DNA of 26,162 nt from AP-15 sp035252905 (GTDB lineage: Bacteria > Pseudomonadota > Alphaproteobacteria > ATCC43930 > CGMCC-115725). The stretch's first letter is position 1. Every line of letters begins with the position of its first letter. A model generated the notes under the pieces. The model was not told where the DNA came from. It ran no database searches and was given only the letters and a program-made list of their open reading frames with translations. Where the stretch lies: assembly GCA_035252905.1 (NCBI GenBank), contig DATFCQ010000455.1, positions 1 to 26,162 on the forward strand, written 5' to 3'. Positions 7,368 through 14,136 of the stretch are shown piece after piece. The position numbers and the translations under genes were made by a program.

Positions 7368-9194
7368 ATGAACCGCAGACACGTCCTCAAATTGGCGGGG
7401 GCGGCACCGCTCGTTCCGATCCTCGGGCGCGATCCGACGGGCTCGACGGCGATGCGGCCGGCCGGCGCCCCTCTGCGCCGCGTCCGCCCGTCCGATCCGT
7501 CCTGGCCCGACGCCGCCAGTTGGCAGGCGCTGAAGCGGCAGGTCGGCGGGCGTCTGATCGTGCCGCGCTCGCCGCTCGACATATGCGCCGGCGCGCCCGA
7601 CAGCCGCTCCTGCCGTGAGGTGCTCGCCAATCTGCGCAATCCGTACTTTCTCGGCGACCAGCCCGGCCTGACCGAGAGTTCCGGATGGGTCGACGCGTGG
7701 CGGTCGGCGCCGAGCGCCTATGCCGTTGCCGCCAGGACGACCGCCGATGTCGTCGCCGCGGTCAATTTTGCCCGTACGCACGATCTGCGGCTCGTCGTCA
7801 AGGGCGGCGGGCACAGCTATCAGGGCACGTCCAACGCGGCGGATTCGCTGCTGGTCTGGACGCGGGCGATGAACCGCATCGTCATGCACGACGCCTTCCT
7901 CGCACGGGGCTGCGCCGGCCGGCAAGCCCTGCAGCCGGCCGTTACGGTCGGCGCCGGCGCACTCTGGATGCACACCTACGACGCCGTGACGACGCAAGCC
8001 GGCCGTTATGTCCAGGGCGGCGGATGCGCCACCGTCGGCGTCGCCGGGCTGGTCCAGAGCGGCGGGTTCAGCAGCTTCTCGAAGCGCTACGGCACGGCCG
8101 CGGCCGGGCTCGTCGAGGCCGAGATCGTCACTGCCGACGGTGCGGTGCGGATCGCCAATGCCTGCACCCATGCCGATCTGTTCTGGGCGATCAAGGGCGG
8201 CGGCGGGGGCAGTCTCGGCGTCGTCACGCGGCTGACCTTGCGGACGCACGAATTGCCGGATTGGTTCGGCATCCACTTCCTGACGATCCGCGCCGCGTCG
8301 GACAGCGCCTTCCGCCGCCTGATCGGCGCATTCCTCGACTTCTACTACAAGCGGCTGTTCAATCCGCACTGGGGCGAGAGCGTCGCCTTTCAGCCGAACC
8401 GCACCCTCGCCGTCTCGATGGTGTCACAGGGGCTCGACGCGCAGCAGGCGGAGGCGGTGTGGCGTCCGTTTCTCGCCCGGATCGCCGCCGCGCCGCAGGA
8501 TTTCGCGCTCGTCGGCGCGCCGCGGTTCTACGGCGTGCCGGCCCGGCATCTGTGGGATGCGGATTGGATGAAAGCGCATGCGCCCGGCATGATGGTCGGC
8601 GACCCGCGGCCGGGCACGCCCGCCGGCAATGTGTGGTGGGCGGGCGACGGGCACGAGGCGGGGGCTTTCTGGCACGGCTATCGATCGGCCTGGCTGCCGG
8701 CCGCGCTGCTGGCCGAGAACCGGCGCGAGCGCCTCGCCGACGCTCTGCTCGCGGCGACCCGGCACTGGCGCGTCGCCTTGCATTTCAATAAGGGTCTCGC
8801 CGGTGCACCGCCCGAGGCGATCGCGGCCGCCGCCGACACCGCCACCAATCCGGACGTGCTGACGGCCTTCGCTCTTGCGATCATCGGCGGCGCCGGTCCC
8901 CCGGCCTATCCCGGCATGCCGGGTCGCGAGCCGGACCTGGCGGCAGCCCGCAAGAACGCCGCCGCGATCGGCAGGGCCATGGCCGAGCTGCGCAGGCTGG
9001 CGCCCGACACCGGCTCATATGTGTCCGAGAGCGACTTTTTCGAAACCGACTGGCAGCGCTCGTTCTGGGGGCGGAACTACCCGCGGCTGCGGGCCGTCAA
9101 GGCGAAATACGACCCCGACGGCCTCTTCTTCGTGCACCACGGCGTCGGCAGCGAGAATTGGAGCGCCGACGGATTTACCCGGCTCGGCCGCTAG
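7368..9194 (+). CDS. Tat-exported FAD-linked oxidase, berberine-bridge (BBE) type
   Basis: The 608-aa flavoprotein is likely secreted. The N-terminus MNRRHVLKLAGAAPLVP is a twin-arginine signal-like sequence, though no clear AxA site follows. The FAD_binding_4 domain has AARTTADVVAAVNFA, then VVKGGGHSYQG, whose histidine at about residue 149 is the usual covalent FAD ligand. The end FWGRNYPRLRAVKAKYDPDG is the BBE C-terminal motif. The family oxidises alcohols, sugars or alkaloid-like substrates with O2. GGAGAG precedes the ATG. Its stop and the stop of the selenoprotein-like gene on the other strand share the palindrome CTAG (9191-9194). Substrate cannot be deduced. Confidence 0.9.
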   Translation: MNRRHVLKLAGAAPLVPILGRDPTGSTAMRPAGAPLRRVRPSDPSWPDAASWQALKRQVGGRLIVPRSPLDICAGAPDSRSCREVLANLRNPYFLGDQPGLTESSGWVDAWRSAPSAYAVAARTTADVVAAVNFARTHDLRLVVKGGGHSYQGTSNAADSLLVWTRAMNRIVMHDAFLARGCAGRQALQPAVTVGAGALWMHTYDAVTTQAGRYVQGGGCATVGVAGLVQSGGFSSFSKRYGTAAAGLVEAEIVTADGAVRIANACTHADLFWAIKGGGGGSLGVVTRLTLRTHELPDWFGIHFLTIRAASDSAFRRLIGAFLDFYYKRLFNPHWGESVAFQPNRTLAVSMVSQGLDAQQAEAVWRPFLARIAAAPQDFALVGAPRFYGVPARHLWDADWMKAHAPGMMVGDPRPGTPAGNVWWAGDGHEAGAFWHGYRSAWLPAALLAENRRERLADALLAATRHWRVALHFNKGLAGAPPEAIAAAADTATNPDVLTAFALAIIGGAGPPAYPGMPGREPDLAAARKNAAAIGRAMAELRRLAPDTGSYVSESDFFETDWQRSFWGRNYPRLRAVKAKYDPDGLFFVHHGVGSENWSADGFTRLGR

Positions 9195-9748
9195 CCGGTC
9201 CCGCGCTGCGGGATCAGACAGAAGCCCTGCGCCTCGATGCCGAGCGCCGGGTTGAACTTGCTGCGGAAGTTTTCGAGCGCGACGACCGCAGTCAACTCGA
9301 CGATCTGCGCCTCGGTAAAATGCTGCCTGAGACACGAGAACACAGTGTCGTCGACCTTCTGTCCGGTGATCGTCATGCGCTCGGCATAGTCGAGCGCGAC
9401 CTTTTCCGCCTCGCCGAAACGCGCGCTCGTGCGCCAATCGGAAAGTTCCGCCACCTTCGCCTCGCCGTCCCCGCTCTCCATCACACGGATGGAATTGATA
9501 TCGACTCAGAACGGGCAGCCGTTGATCGCGGCGACGCGCAACGAGACCAGCGCCGGGAGGGTCTTGGGCAATTGCCCCGATCGCGCGATCGCGGCGCCCA
9601 TCGCTTTGGCGGCGGCAAGGATCGGCGGGCAATGCGCCATGATCTTGGTCGTGTTCAACAGATCGCCGAAGGCCGCGCGATCCTTGTCGAACACCTCCTT
9701 GAGGATCGGATCGCCGCCGTCGTCCTCGATTTCGCGTACTCTCGGCAT
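9191..9748 (-). CDS. Carboxymuconolactone decarboxylase/AhpD-like protein with in-frame TGA, probable CxxU selenoprotein
   Basis: Read through the single TGA at 9508-9506 this is a 185-residue protein matching the CMD/AhpD-like family end to end. The first half has LPALVSLRVAAINGCPF; the second begins VDINS and goes on through WRTSARFGEAEKVALDYAE, HFTEAQIVELTAVVALENF and a C-terminal GFCLIP. The family motif at the joint is NGC-x-x-C. Here C78 is present and TGA stands exactly at the second cysteine (position 81). AhpD-like proteins with CxxU are a known class of bacterial selenoprotein. A SECIS-like hairpin follows (9477-9493). The start at 9748 has GGGAGGGG upstream. The histidine usual four residues after the second Cys is Asn85 here. 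Likely a thiol or hydroperoxide oxidoreductase. The alternative is a nonsense mutation or base error, which would have to hit this one codon by chance. Confidence 0.82.
9477..9493 (-). promoter_or_regulatory. Candidate bacterial SECIS hairpin
   Basis: In the mRNA the stem is UCCAUC/GAUGGA, six perfect pairs, extendable by one U-G pair, with the loop CGUGU. The stem begins 12 nt after the UGA and the loop begins 18 nt after it. This fits the known bacterial pattern of a short hairpin just downstream of UGA with a G in the first two loop positions, as bound by SelB. Confidence 0.72.
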
Positions 9749-9844
9749 CCCTGCCCCTCCCGCCTGCCACAGGCTCGTGCATCGGTGGACCGGCCACCGG
9801 CCCCCGGGGTTATAATCGGCCGCCGCGCACCGAGGGAGGGGAAA

Positions 9845-10861
9845 ATGCCGCTGCCCGCTTCGAGCCGCCTCTCGCTGGCCGCCGATCTGTCGATCTGCCG
9901 CGTCCTGAACGGGTTGTGGCAGGTCTCCGGCGCGCATGGTCCGATCGACCCCGGCCGCGCCGTCGCGGCGATGTTCGATTATCACGACGCTGGCTTCACG
10001 ACCTGGGACCTCGCCGACCATTACGGACCGGCCGAGGATCTGATCGGCGAATTCCGCCGCCGCTTCGCCGCCCGCTCCGGCGCCGAGCGGCTCGCCGAGA
10101 TCCAGGCCTTCACCAAATGGGTGCCCTATCCGGGGCCGATGACAAGGCGCATCGTCGAGGACGCGGTCGCGGTCTCGCTCGCGCGCATGGACGTCGCCTG
10201 TCTCGACCTGCTGCAGTTTCATTGGTGGGATTACGCCGACATGCGCTGGCTCAACGCCTTGCGACACCTCGCCGACCTGCGGCAGGACGGCAAGATCCGC
10301 CATCTCGCCCTGACCAATTTCGACACCGCGCATCTGGCGGCGATTGCCGGGCACGGCATCGCCATTGTCTCGAACCAGGTGCAGTATTCCCTGGTCGACC
10401 GCCGGCCGGCGGCGCAGATGGCGGCGTTCTGCGGCGCGCACGGCGTCACGCTCCTTGCCTACGGGACCCTGTTGGGCGGCCTCCTGTCCGAGAGACATCT
10501 CGGCCGCCCCGAGCCGCGCCGCTCCGAACTCGACACCGCCTCGTTGCAGAAATATAAGCGGATGATCGACGCCTGGGGCGGCTGGGCCTTGTTCCAGCAG
10601 CTCCTGGCCGTGCTGAAACAGATCGCCGACAAACACCGGGTCGGCATCGCCACTGTCGGCATGCGCTCGATCCTCGACAGCCCGGCCGTCGCCGGAATCA
10701 TCATCGGCGCCCGGCTCGGCCTGTCCGAGCACATCGCCGACAACGCCCGTGTGTTCGATCTGGCGCTCGACGACGAGGACCGCGCCGCCATCGAGATGGT
10801 CCTCGCCCAGTCGCGTGACCTGATGCAGGTCATCGGCGATTGCGGGGACGAGTATCGGTAG
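9845..10861 (+). CDS. Aldo/keto reductase
   Basis: A 338-aa (beta/alpha)8 NAD(P)H-dependent oxidoreductase. The catalytic tetrad is visible: Asp55 and Tyr60 in WDLADHYG, Lys in FTKWVPYP, His in LQFHWWDY. The NADPH-binding end is seen in GVTLLAYGTLLGGLLS and near the C-terminus in VGIATVGMRSIL and GIIIGAR. GGAGGGGAAA precedes the ATG. It diverges from the selenoprotein-like gene across 96 bp and converges on the PuuE-like gene with a 5-bp gap. The family also includes L-fucose and D-threo-aldose dehydrogenases; substrate undetermined. Confidence 0.92.
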   Translation: MPLPASSRLSLAADLSICRVLNGLWQVSGAHGPIDPGRAVAAMFDYHDAGFTTWDLADHYGPAEDLIGEFRRRFAARSGAERLAEIQAFTKWVPYPGPMTRRIVEDAVAVSLARMDVACLDLLQFHWWDYADMRWLNALRHLADLRQDGKIRHLALTNFDTAHLAAIAGHGIAIVSNQVQYSLVDRRPAAQMAAFCGAHGVTLLAYGTLLGGLLSERHLGRPEPRRSELDTASLQKYKRMIDAWGGWALFQQLLAVLKQIADKHRVGIATVGMRSILDSPAVAGIIIGARLGLSEHIADNARVFDLALDDEDRAAIEMVLAQSRDLMQVIGDCGDEYR

Positions 10862-10866
10862 GCCAA

Positions 10867-11763
10867 TCAACCCGGATGCACGCGCCGCCAATGCTCGGCG
10901 ATGTCGCGGCCGGTGCAGATCCAGACGCGGTTGCGGGCGGTGATGCAGTCGAGAAACCTGACGAGCCCGGCGATCCGGCCCGGGCGCCCGATCAGACGGT
11001 CGTGCACGGCCAATGACATCAGTTTCGGGTGCTCGGCGCCCTCGGCATAGAGGGTCTCGAAGCAATCGATCATGTAGCGGGCGAAATCCTCGGCGGTGGC
11101 AAAGCCGCGGTTCTGGTCAAAGCGGTTGTCGTTGGTCTCGAAGGAATAGGGAATGACGAGATGGCGCCGGCTGCCGATTGTGATCCAATAGGGCAATTCG
11201 TCGTTGAGGCTGTCGCGGTCATAGAGAAAGCCGCCCAGTTCGAGATGCAGCGGCCGCGTATTGGCGCTCGGCCGACCGGTCATCCAGCCGACCGGGCGCA
11301 CGCCTGCGACCCGCTCGATCGTCTCGATGCCGCGGCGGACATGCTCGCGCTCGACCTCCGCCGGCATCGTCTGGTAATCGAGCCAGCGATAGCCGTGGCT
11401 GACGATCTCGTGACCGTCCTCGACAAAGGCCCGGGTCAGTTCCGGGTTGCGCTCCGCCGCCCTGGCCACCGCCAACAGGCACGCCTTGACCCCGAAGCGG
11501 CGAAACAGGCGCAACAAGCGCCAGCCACCGACCCGCGAGCCGTATTCGAATACCGATTCGACGAGCGGGCTTCTGAGGCCCGGCAGGGAGGGCATGCCGA
11601 CATCGTTGAGAACGTCCTCGGAGCCGTCATCGCCTTCGAGGATCGAACGCTCGCCGCCGCCCTCGAAATTGACGTTGATGTTGACGGCAATCCGCGCGCC
11701 GCCCGGCCATTGCGGGTCGGGCGGGTCGGCGCCGTAACCGATAAAATCGCGGTCGTCCGTCAT
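10867..11763 (-). CDS. Polysaccharide deacetylase family protein, PuuE/allantoinase-like
   Basis: The 298-aa product has the distinctive N-terminus RDFIGYGADPPDPQWPGGARI followed by AVNINVNFEGGGE, characteristic of the PuuE-type cofactor-independent allantoinases and related HpPgdA-like deacetylases. NodB-type motifs are present: the histidines of HEIVSHGYRWLDY, then GWMTGRPSANTRPL, and a late LMSLAVHDRLIGRPGR. These enzymes hydrolyse C-N bonds of ureides or N-acetyl groups. AGGGGAAG precedes the ATG. No purine catabolism genes are adjacent, so allantoinase activity is only one possibility. It diverges from the nucleotidyltransferase-fold gene over 134 bp. Confidence 0.88.
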   Translation of the reverse strand: MTDDRDFIGYGADPPDPQWPGGARIAVNINVNFEGGGERSILEGDDGSEDVLNDVGMPSLPGLRSPLVESVFEYGSRVGGWRLLRLFRRFGVKACLLAVARAAERNPELTRAFVEDGHEIVSHGYRWLDYQTMPAEVEREHVRRGIETIERVAGVRPVGWMTGRPSANTRPLHLELGGFLYDRDSLNDELPYWITIGSRRHLVIPYSFETNDNRFDQNRGFATAEDFARYMIDCFETLYAEGAEHPKLMSLAVHDRLIGRPGRIAGLVRFLDCITARNRVWICTGRDIAEHWRRVHPG

Positions 11764-11897
11764 CCCCGGCTTCCCCTGCCGCGAACGATAGCAGTAACGG
11801 CATGCAACAGAAAAGAGGCTGCGAGGACATGGCGCCTCGGCTATTGTCCCTTTGCCCGACCCGGGTCTCGGCAGTCGCGGAGATCAGGAGGTCTCGA

Positions 11898-12491
11898 ATG
11901 CGCATGGATCACAGCGAAGTAGGACTGGCCGAGCGCCTGACCGGGATCCTGCGCGGGGCGTCGGTGCTGATGCGGGTGCTGCAAACCGCATCTGCCCTCG
12001 ACTTGCCGGATTGGCTGGTTTTTTCCGGTGCGATCTATCAGACGGTTTTGAACCATCTGACCGGTCGACCGCCCGATTATGGGATCAAGGATTACGACCT
12101 CGCCTATTTCGATGACTCGGATCTTTCCTATGAGGGCGAGGATGCGGTTATCCGCCGGGTTGCAGCCGTCTTCGAGGAGCCGCTGCGTAATAGGGTCGAG
12201 GTGCGCAACCAGGCGCGCGTGCATCTGTGGTTCGAGACCAAATTCGGCGAACCCTACACGCCGCTTTCCTGCACTGCCGAAGCCTTGCAGCGCTTCACTG
12301 CGACGATGTTTGCGGTCGGGGTGCGCATCGAGCCGGACGGACGTCTATACGTGGAATCCCCCTTCGGCTTGGCCGACCTGTTCGCACTGCGGCTGCGACC
12401 CAATCCGTGGCGCCGCACGTCGGGCTTTCAGCGGACCGCCGCCGCCACGCACGCACGCTGGCCCGAACTCGTCATCGATGCCGGTTCGTGA
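11898..12491 (+). CDS. Nucleotidyltransferase-fold protein (NTP_transf_6 type)
   Basis: The 197-aa product matches the small family of putative nucleotidyltransferases related to PF06042. It has LVFSGAIYQTVLNHLTGRPP, then GIKDYDLAYFDDSDLSYEGE with the DxD metal pair, RVHLWFETKFG, and ESPFGLADLFALRLRPNP. The start at 11898 is fixed by AGGAGG 7 nt upstream; an in-frame ATG at 11802 has no such site. The role is unknown in this family. It is followed within 5 bp by a fragment copied from the jelly-roll gene. Confidence 0.85.
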   Translation: MRMDHSEVGLAERLTGILRGASVLMRVLQTASALDLPDWLVFSGAIYQTVLNHLTGRPPDYGIKDYDLAYFDDSDLSYEGEDAVIRRVAAVFEEPLRNRVEVRNQARVHLWFETKFGEPYTPLSCTAEALQRFTATMFAVGVRIEPDGRLYVESPFGLADLFALRLRPNPWRRTSGFQRTAAATHARWPELVIDAGS

Positions 12492-12496
12492 TCGGC

Positions 12497-12630
12497 GAAA
12501 GAATTCGACCTTGGCTTCGCGGAACCAGACGATATTCGGCGGCGCGGTCGAAATCGGCCCGTTGATGCCAAATACCGCGATCTCGAATCACTCGCCGGCA
12601 GCGATCGCATTGCCGAGGACGATACGGTTC
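12497..12630 (-). pseudogene. Duplicated 3' fragment of the jelly-roll gene (at 13354-13992)
   Basis: These 134 bp match 13359-13492 without gaps, about 90% identical by eye (13 differences). The copy encodes the last ~43 residues, including FEIAVFGINGPIS and VWFREAKVEFF. It has a TGA (12590-12588) in place of an arginine codon and has lost the native stop. It has no start or upstream part. It ends four bases from the stop codon of the TIR gene. It is the remnant of a former second copy of the jelly-roll gene, or a duplication made when the TIR block entered. Confidence 0.85.
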
Positions 12631-12633
12631 AGG

Positions 12634-13014
12634 TTACAGTTTGGTTTCATATTCCAATTCACATGTCTGAACATCACCTAGATCTTTGGGAAGTCGCGAT
12701 TCTTCTCCCTTTGGGATAACCATTAATATAGGCTTCTCCAGAGCTGCAGCCATACCGGTTTCATAACCGACCCATCCCGAGCATGCCCCAGCTTTACTCC
12801 AAACCACCACAACTTTAGAGGCATCCGCAATCGCTTTCCGAATCTTTTCACGAAAATTTGATCCAGAAGCAAAAAGCTCTTCTGCATATATGATCGTATC
12901 ATCTTCGGCAATTATATCTTTCGCCTTGAGTTTTTCGATTACGCTATTTATACGCGGCTTATCACCACTCGCATATGAAATGAAAATAGATGCCTGCGCA
13001 TGCGTATTCGACAT
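12634..13014 (-). CDS. Stand-alone TIR-domain protein
   Basis: The 126-aa product is a single TIR domain. IFISYASGDKPRI is the betaA/box 1 region, KVVVVWSKAGACSGWVGYETGMAAALEKP spans the alphaC region (key residues W81 and E85), and PILMVIPKGEE follows. W81-xxx-E85 fits the WxxxE motif holding the catalytic glutamate of NAD-cleaving TIRs. CAGGAG lies 6 nt before the ATG. The gene is visibly more AT-rich than its neighbours and has different codon use, a sign of transfer. Bacterial TIRs often act in antiphage defence by NAD+ depletion or by making signalling molecules. No sensor partner is adjacent, so solo function or a distant partner must be assumed. Enzymatic activity is inference. Confidence 0.85.
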   Translation of the reverse strand: MSNTHAQASIFISYASGDKPRINSVIEKLKAKDIIAEDDTIIYAEELFASGSNFREKIRKAIADASKVVVVWSKAGACSGWVGYETGMAAALEKPILMVIPKGEESRLPKDLGDVQTCELEYETKL

Positions 13015-13066
13015 AATCTGCTCCTGACAACCTGTTTGAGTGAGGAAGGTGGCGGAATGCGCCCCG

Positions 13067-13125
13067 CTTCGCTGCGCTTTTCCACCCTACGATGTGCCCG
13101 AGAAGCGTAGGGCGGAATAGCGAAG
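13067..13125. repeat. Short inverted repeat upstream of the TIR gene
   Basis: The left arm (13067-13091, CTTCGCTGCGCTTTTCCACCC then TACG) mirrors the right arm (13106-13125, CGTAGGGCGGAATAGCGAAG). Motifs of the CGTAGGGCGGA type are a frequent dispersed repeat in alphaproteobacterial spacers. It lies 53 bp ahead of the TIR start and within the block absent from the duplicated gene copies. Confidence 0.6.
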
Positions 13126-13156
13126 ACGCTTAGCAAGAATCCTCTCGAACAGTCCC

Positions 13157-13280
13157 GTCATTCCGGGACGGCCCTTCAGGGCCGGACCTGGAATCTATGA
13201 GCACAAGACTTTGCTAGCTTTCTCAGGCTTGTGTGCATAGATTCCGGGTTCGCGGGCTTACGCCCGCGCCCCGGAATGAC
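13157..13280. repeat. REP-like palindromic element, copy B
   Basis: It starts GTCATTCCGGGACGG and ends GCGCCCCGGAATGAC, with inner arms GGAATCTATGA / CATAGATTCCGGGTTCGC. It is the same family as 4012-4132, sharing both ends and the central GTGTGCATAG-TTCCGGGTTCGC. With the inverted repeat at 13067-13125 it fills the 339-bp gap between the TIR and jelly-roll genes. No gene is seen in that gap. Confidence 0.8.
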
Positions 13281-13353
13281 AATGATTTTGTATTCTTGCC
13301 CGGCCTCGAAGCGTATTCCGCCGACTTCGCGGCACTACGAACCAGACAGACTC

Positions 13354-13992
13354 TCAGTGAAAGAATTCGACCTTGGCTTCGCGGAACCAGACGGTATTCG
13401 GCGGCGCGGCCGAAATCGGTCCGTTGATGCCGAACACCGCGATCTCGAACCGATCGCCGGCAGCGACCGCATCGCTGAGCACGATGCGGTTCGGCATGTT
13501 GAAGCCCTGGATCGTGGCCGGGCTCGGTCTGCCGGCCGCCCGCGGCAATTCGCCATTGATCCAGACTTCGGCATAATCGTCGACATTGACCGCAAGCACC
13601 GCCTTCGCACCGGCCGGATCGAAGCCGCTGAGCCTTGCCGGCATCGTCAGGGTCGCGCGGAACCACAGAAAGGATATCTTGCCGCCGCCGCGCTTGGCGC
13701 CCAATTCGGCGGGGCTGATCACCGGCCAGGATGAATCGTCAAAACCGCGCTCGCCGGCGTGCGGTTCAAGATCATAGGTCGTCTTGTATTCGGGCATGGC
13801 GTCCGGTATCGCCGGAGTCTCGATGATTTTCGCCTCCTTGACCCGCCACTGCGCGCCGAAAGCCGCCGATCCCTGCGCCGTCATCAGATCGACGACATGC
13901 ACCGGCGGCAGCAAAGGCGCAATGGCCGGCGCCGGAACGGCGGGCATCGCCGCGGCACGCGCACGGACGTCATCGGATTGGGTGTCGGGCAT
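13354..13992 (-). CDS. Jelly-roll (galactose-binding-like) domain protein, function unknown
   Basis: The 212-aa product has a low-complexity N-terminus (about 30 residues, Pro/Ala-rich) and then a beta-rich domain. GGKISFLWFRATLTMPARL, AVLAVNVDDYAEVWINGELP, NRIVLSDAVAAGDRFEIAVFG and PNTVWFREAKVEFF resemble the carbohydrate-binding jelly-rolls of glycosidases and the N-terminal domain attached to some SMP-30/gluconolactonase proteins. No catalytic domain follows. AGGGGGAC precedes the ATG. The 3' end is duplicated at 12497-12630. It diverges from the substrate-binding protein gene across 144 bp. A ligand-binding or stand-alone sugar-binding role is inference. Confidence 0.7.
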   Translation of the reverse strand: MPDTQSDDVRARAAAMPAVPAPAIAPLLPPVHVVDLMTAQGSAAFGAQWRVKEAKIIETPAIPDAMPEYKTTYDLEPHAGERGFDDSSWPVISPAELGAKRGGGKISFLWFRATLTMPARLSGFDPAGAKAVLAVNVDDYAEVWINGELPRAAGRPSPATIQGFNMPNRIVLSDAVAAGDRFEIAVFGINGPISAAPPNTVWFREAKVEFFH

Positions 13993-14136
13993 CTCGATGT
14001 CCCCCTGTCGCCGACGGTCAAGGCCGAGCCGAACCGCCGCACGGGGCGACAGGGTACGGCATATCGCCTTGCCGAGATACTCCGAAGCGGCGACACTCTC
14101 CTTTCCGCACCGATTACGCCGGGAAACGGGAAGCTT

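Noticed and set aside
9191..9484. A separate 97-codon gene starting at the ATG after the TGA
   Set aside because: It would lack the redox motif and its start lies in the SECIS-like hairpin. It is better read as the second half of the selenoprotein gene.
9578..9591. 14-bp palindrome CGATCGCGCGATCG in the selenoprotein-like gene
   Set aside because: Short, made of common GC-rich words, and encodes ordinary family sequence. Probably chance.
12588..12590. In-frame TGA in the jelly-roll fragment as another selenocysteine codon
   Set aside because: It replaces an arginine, not a cysteine, and sits in a fragment with no start. It is a decay mutation.
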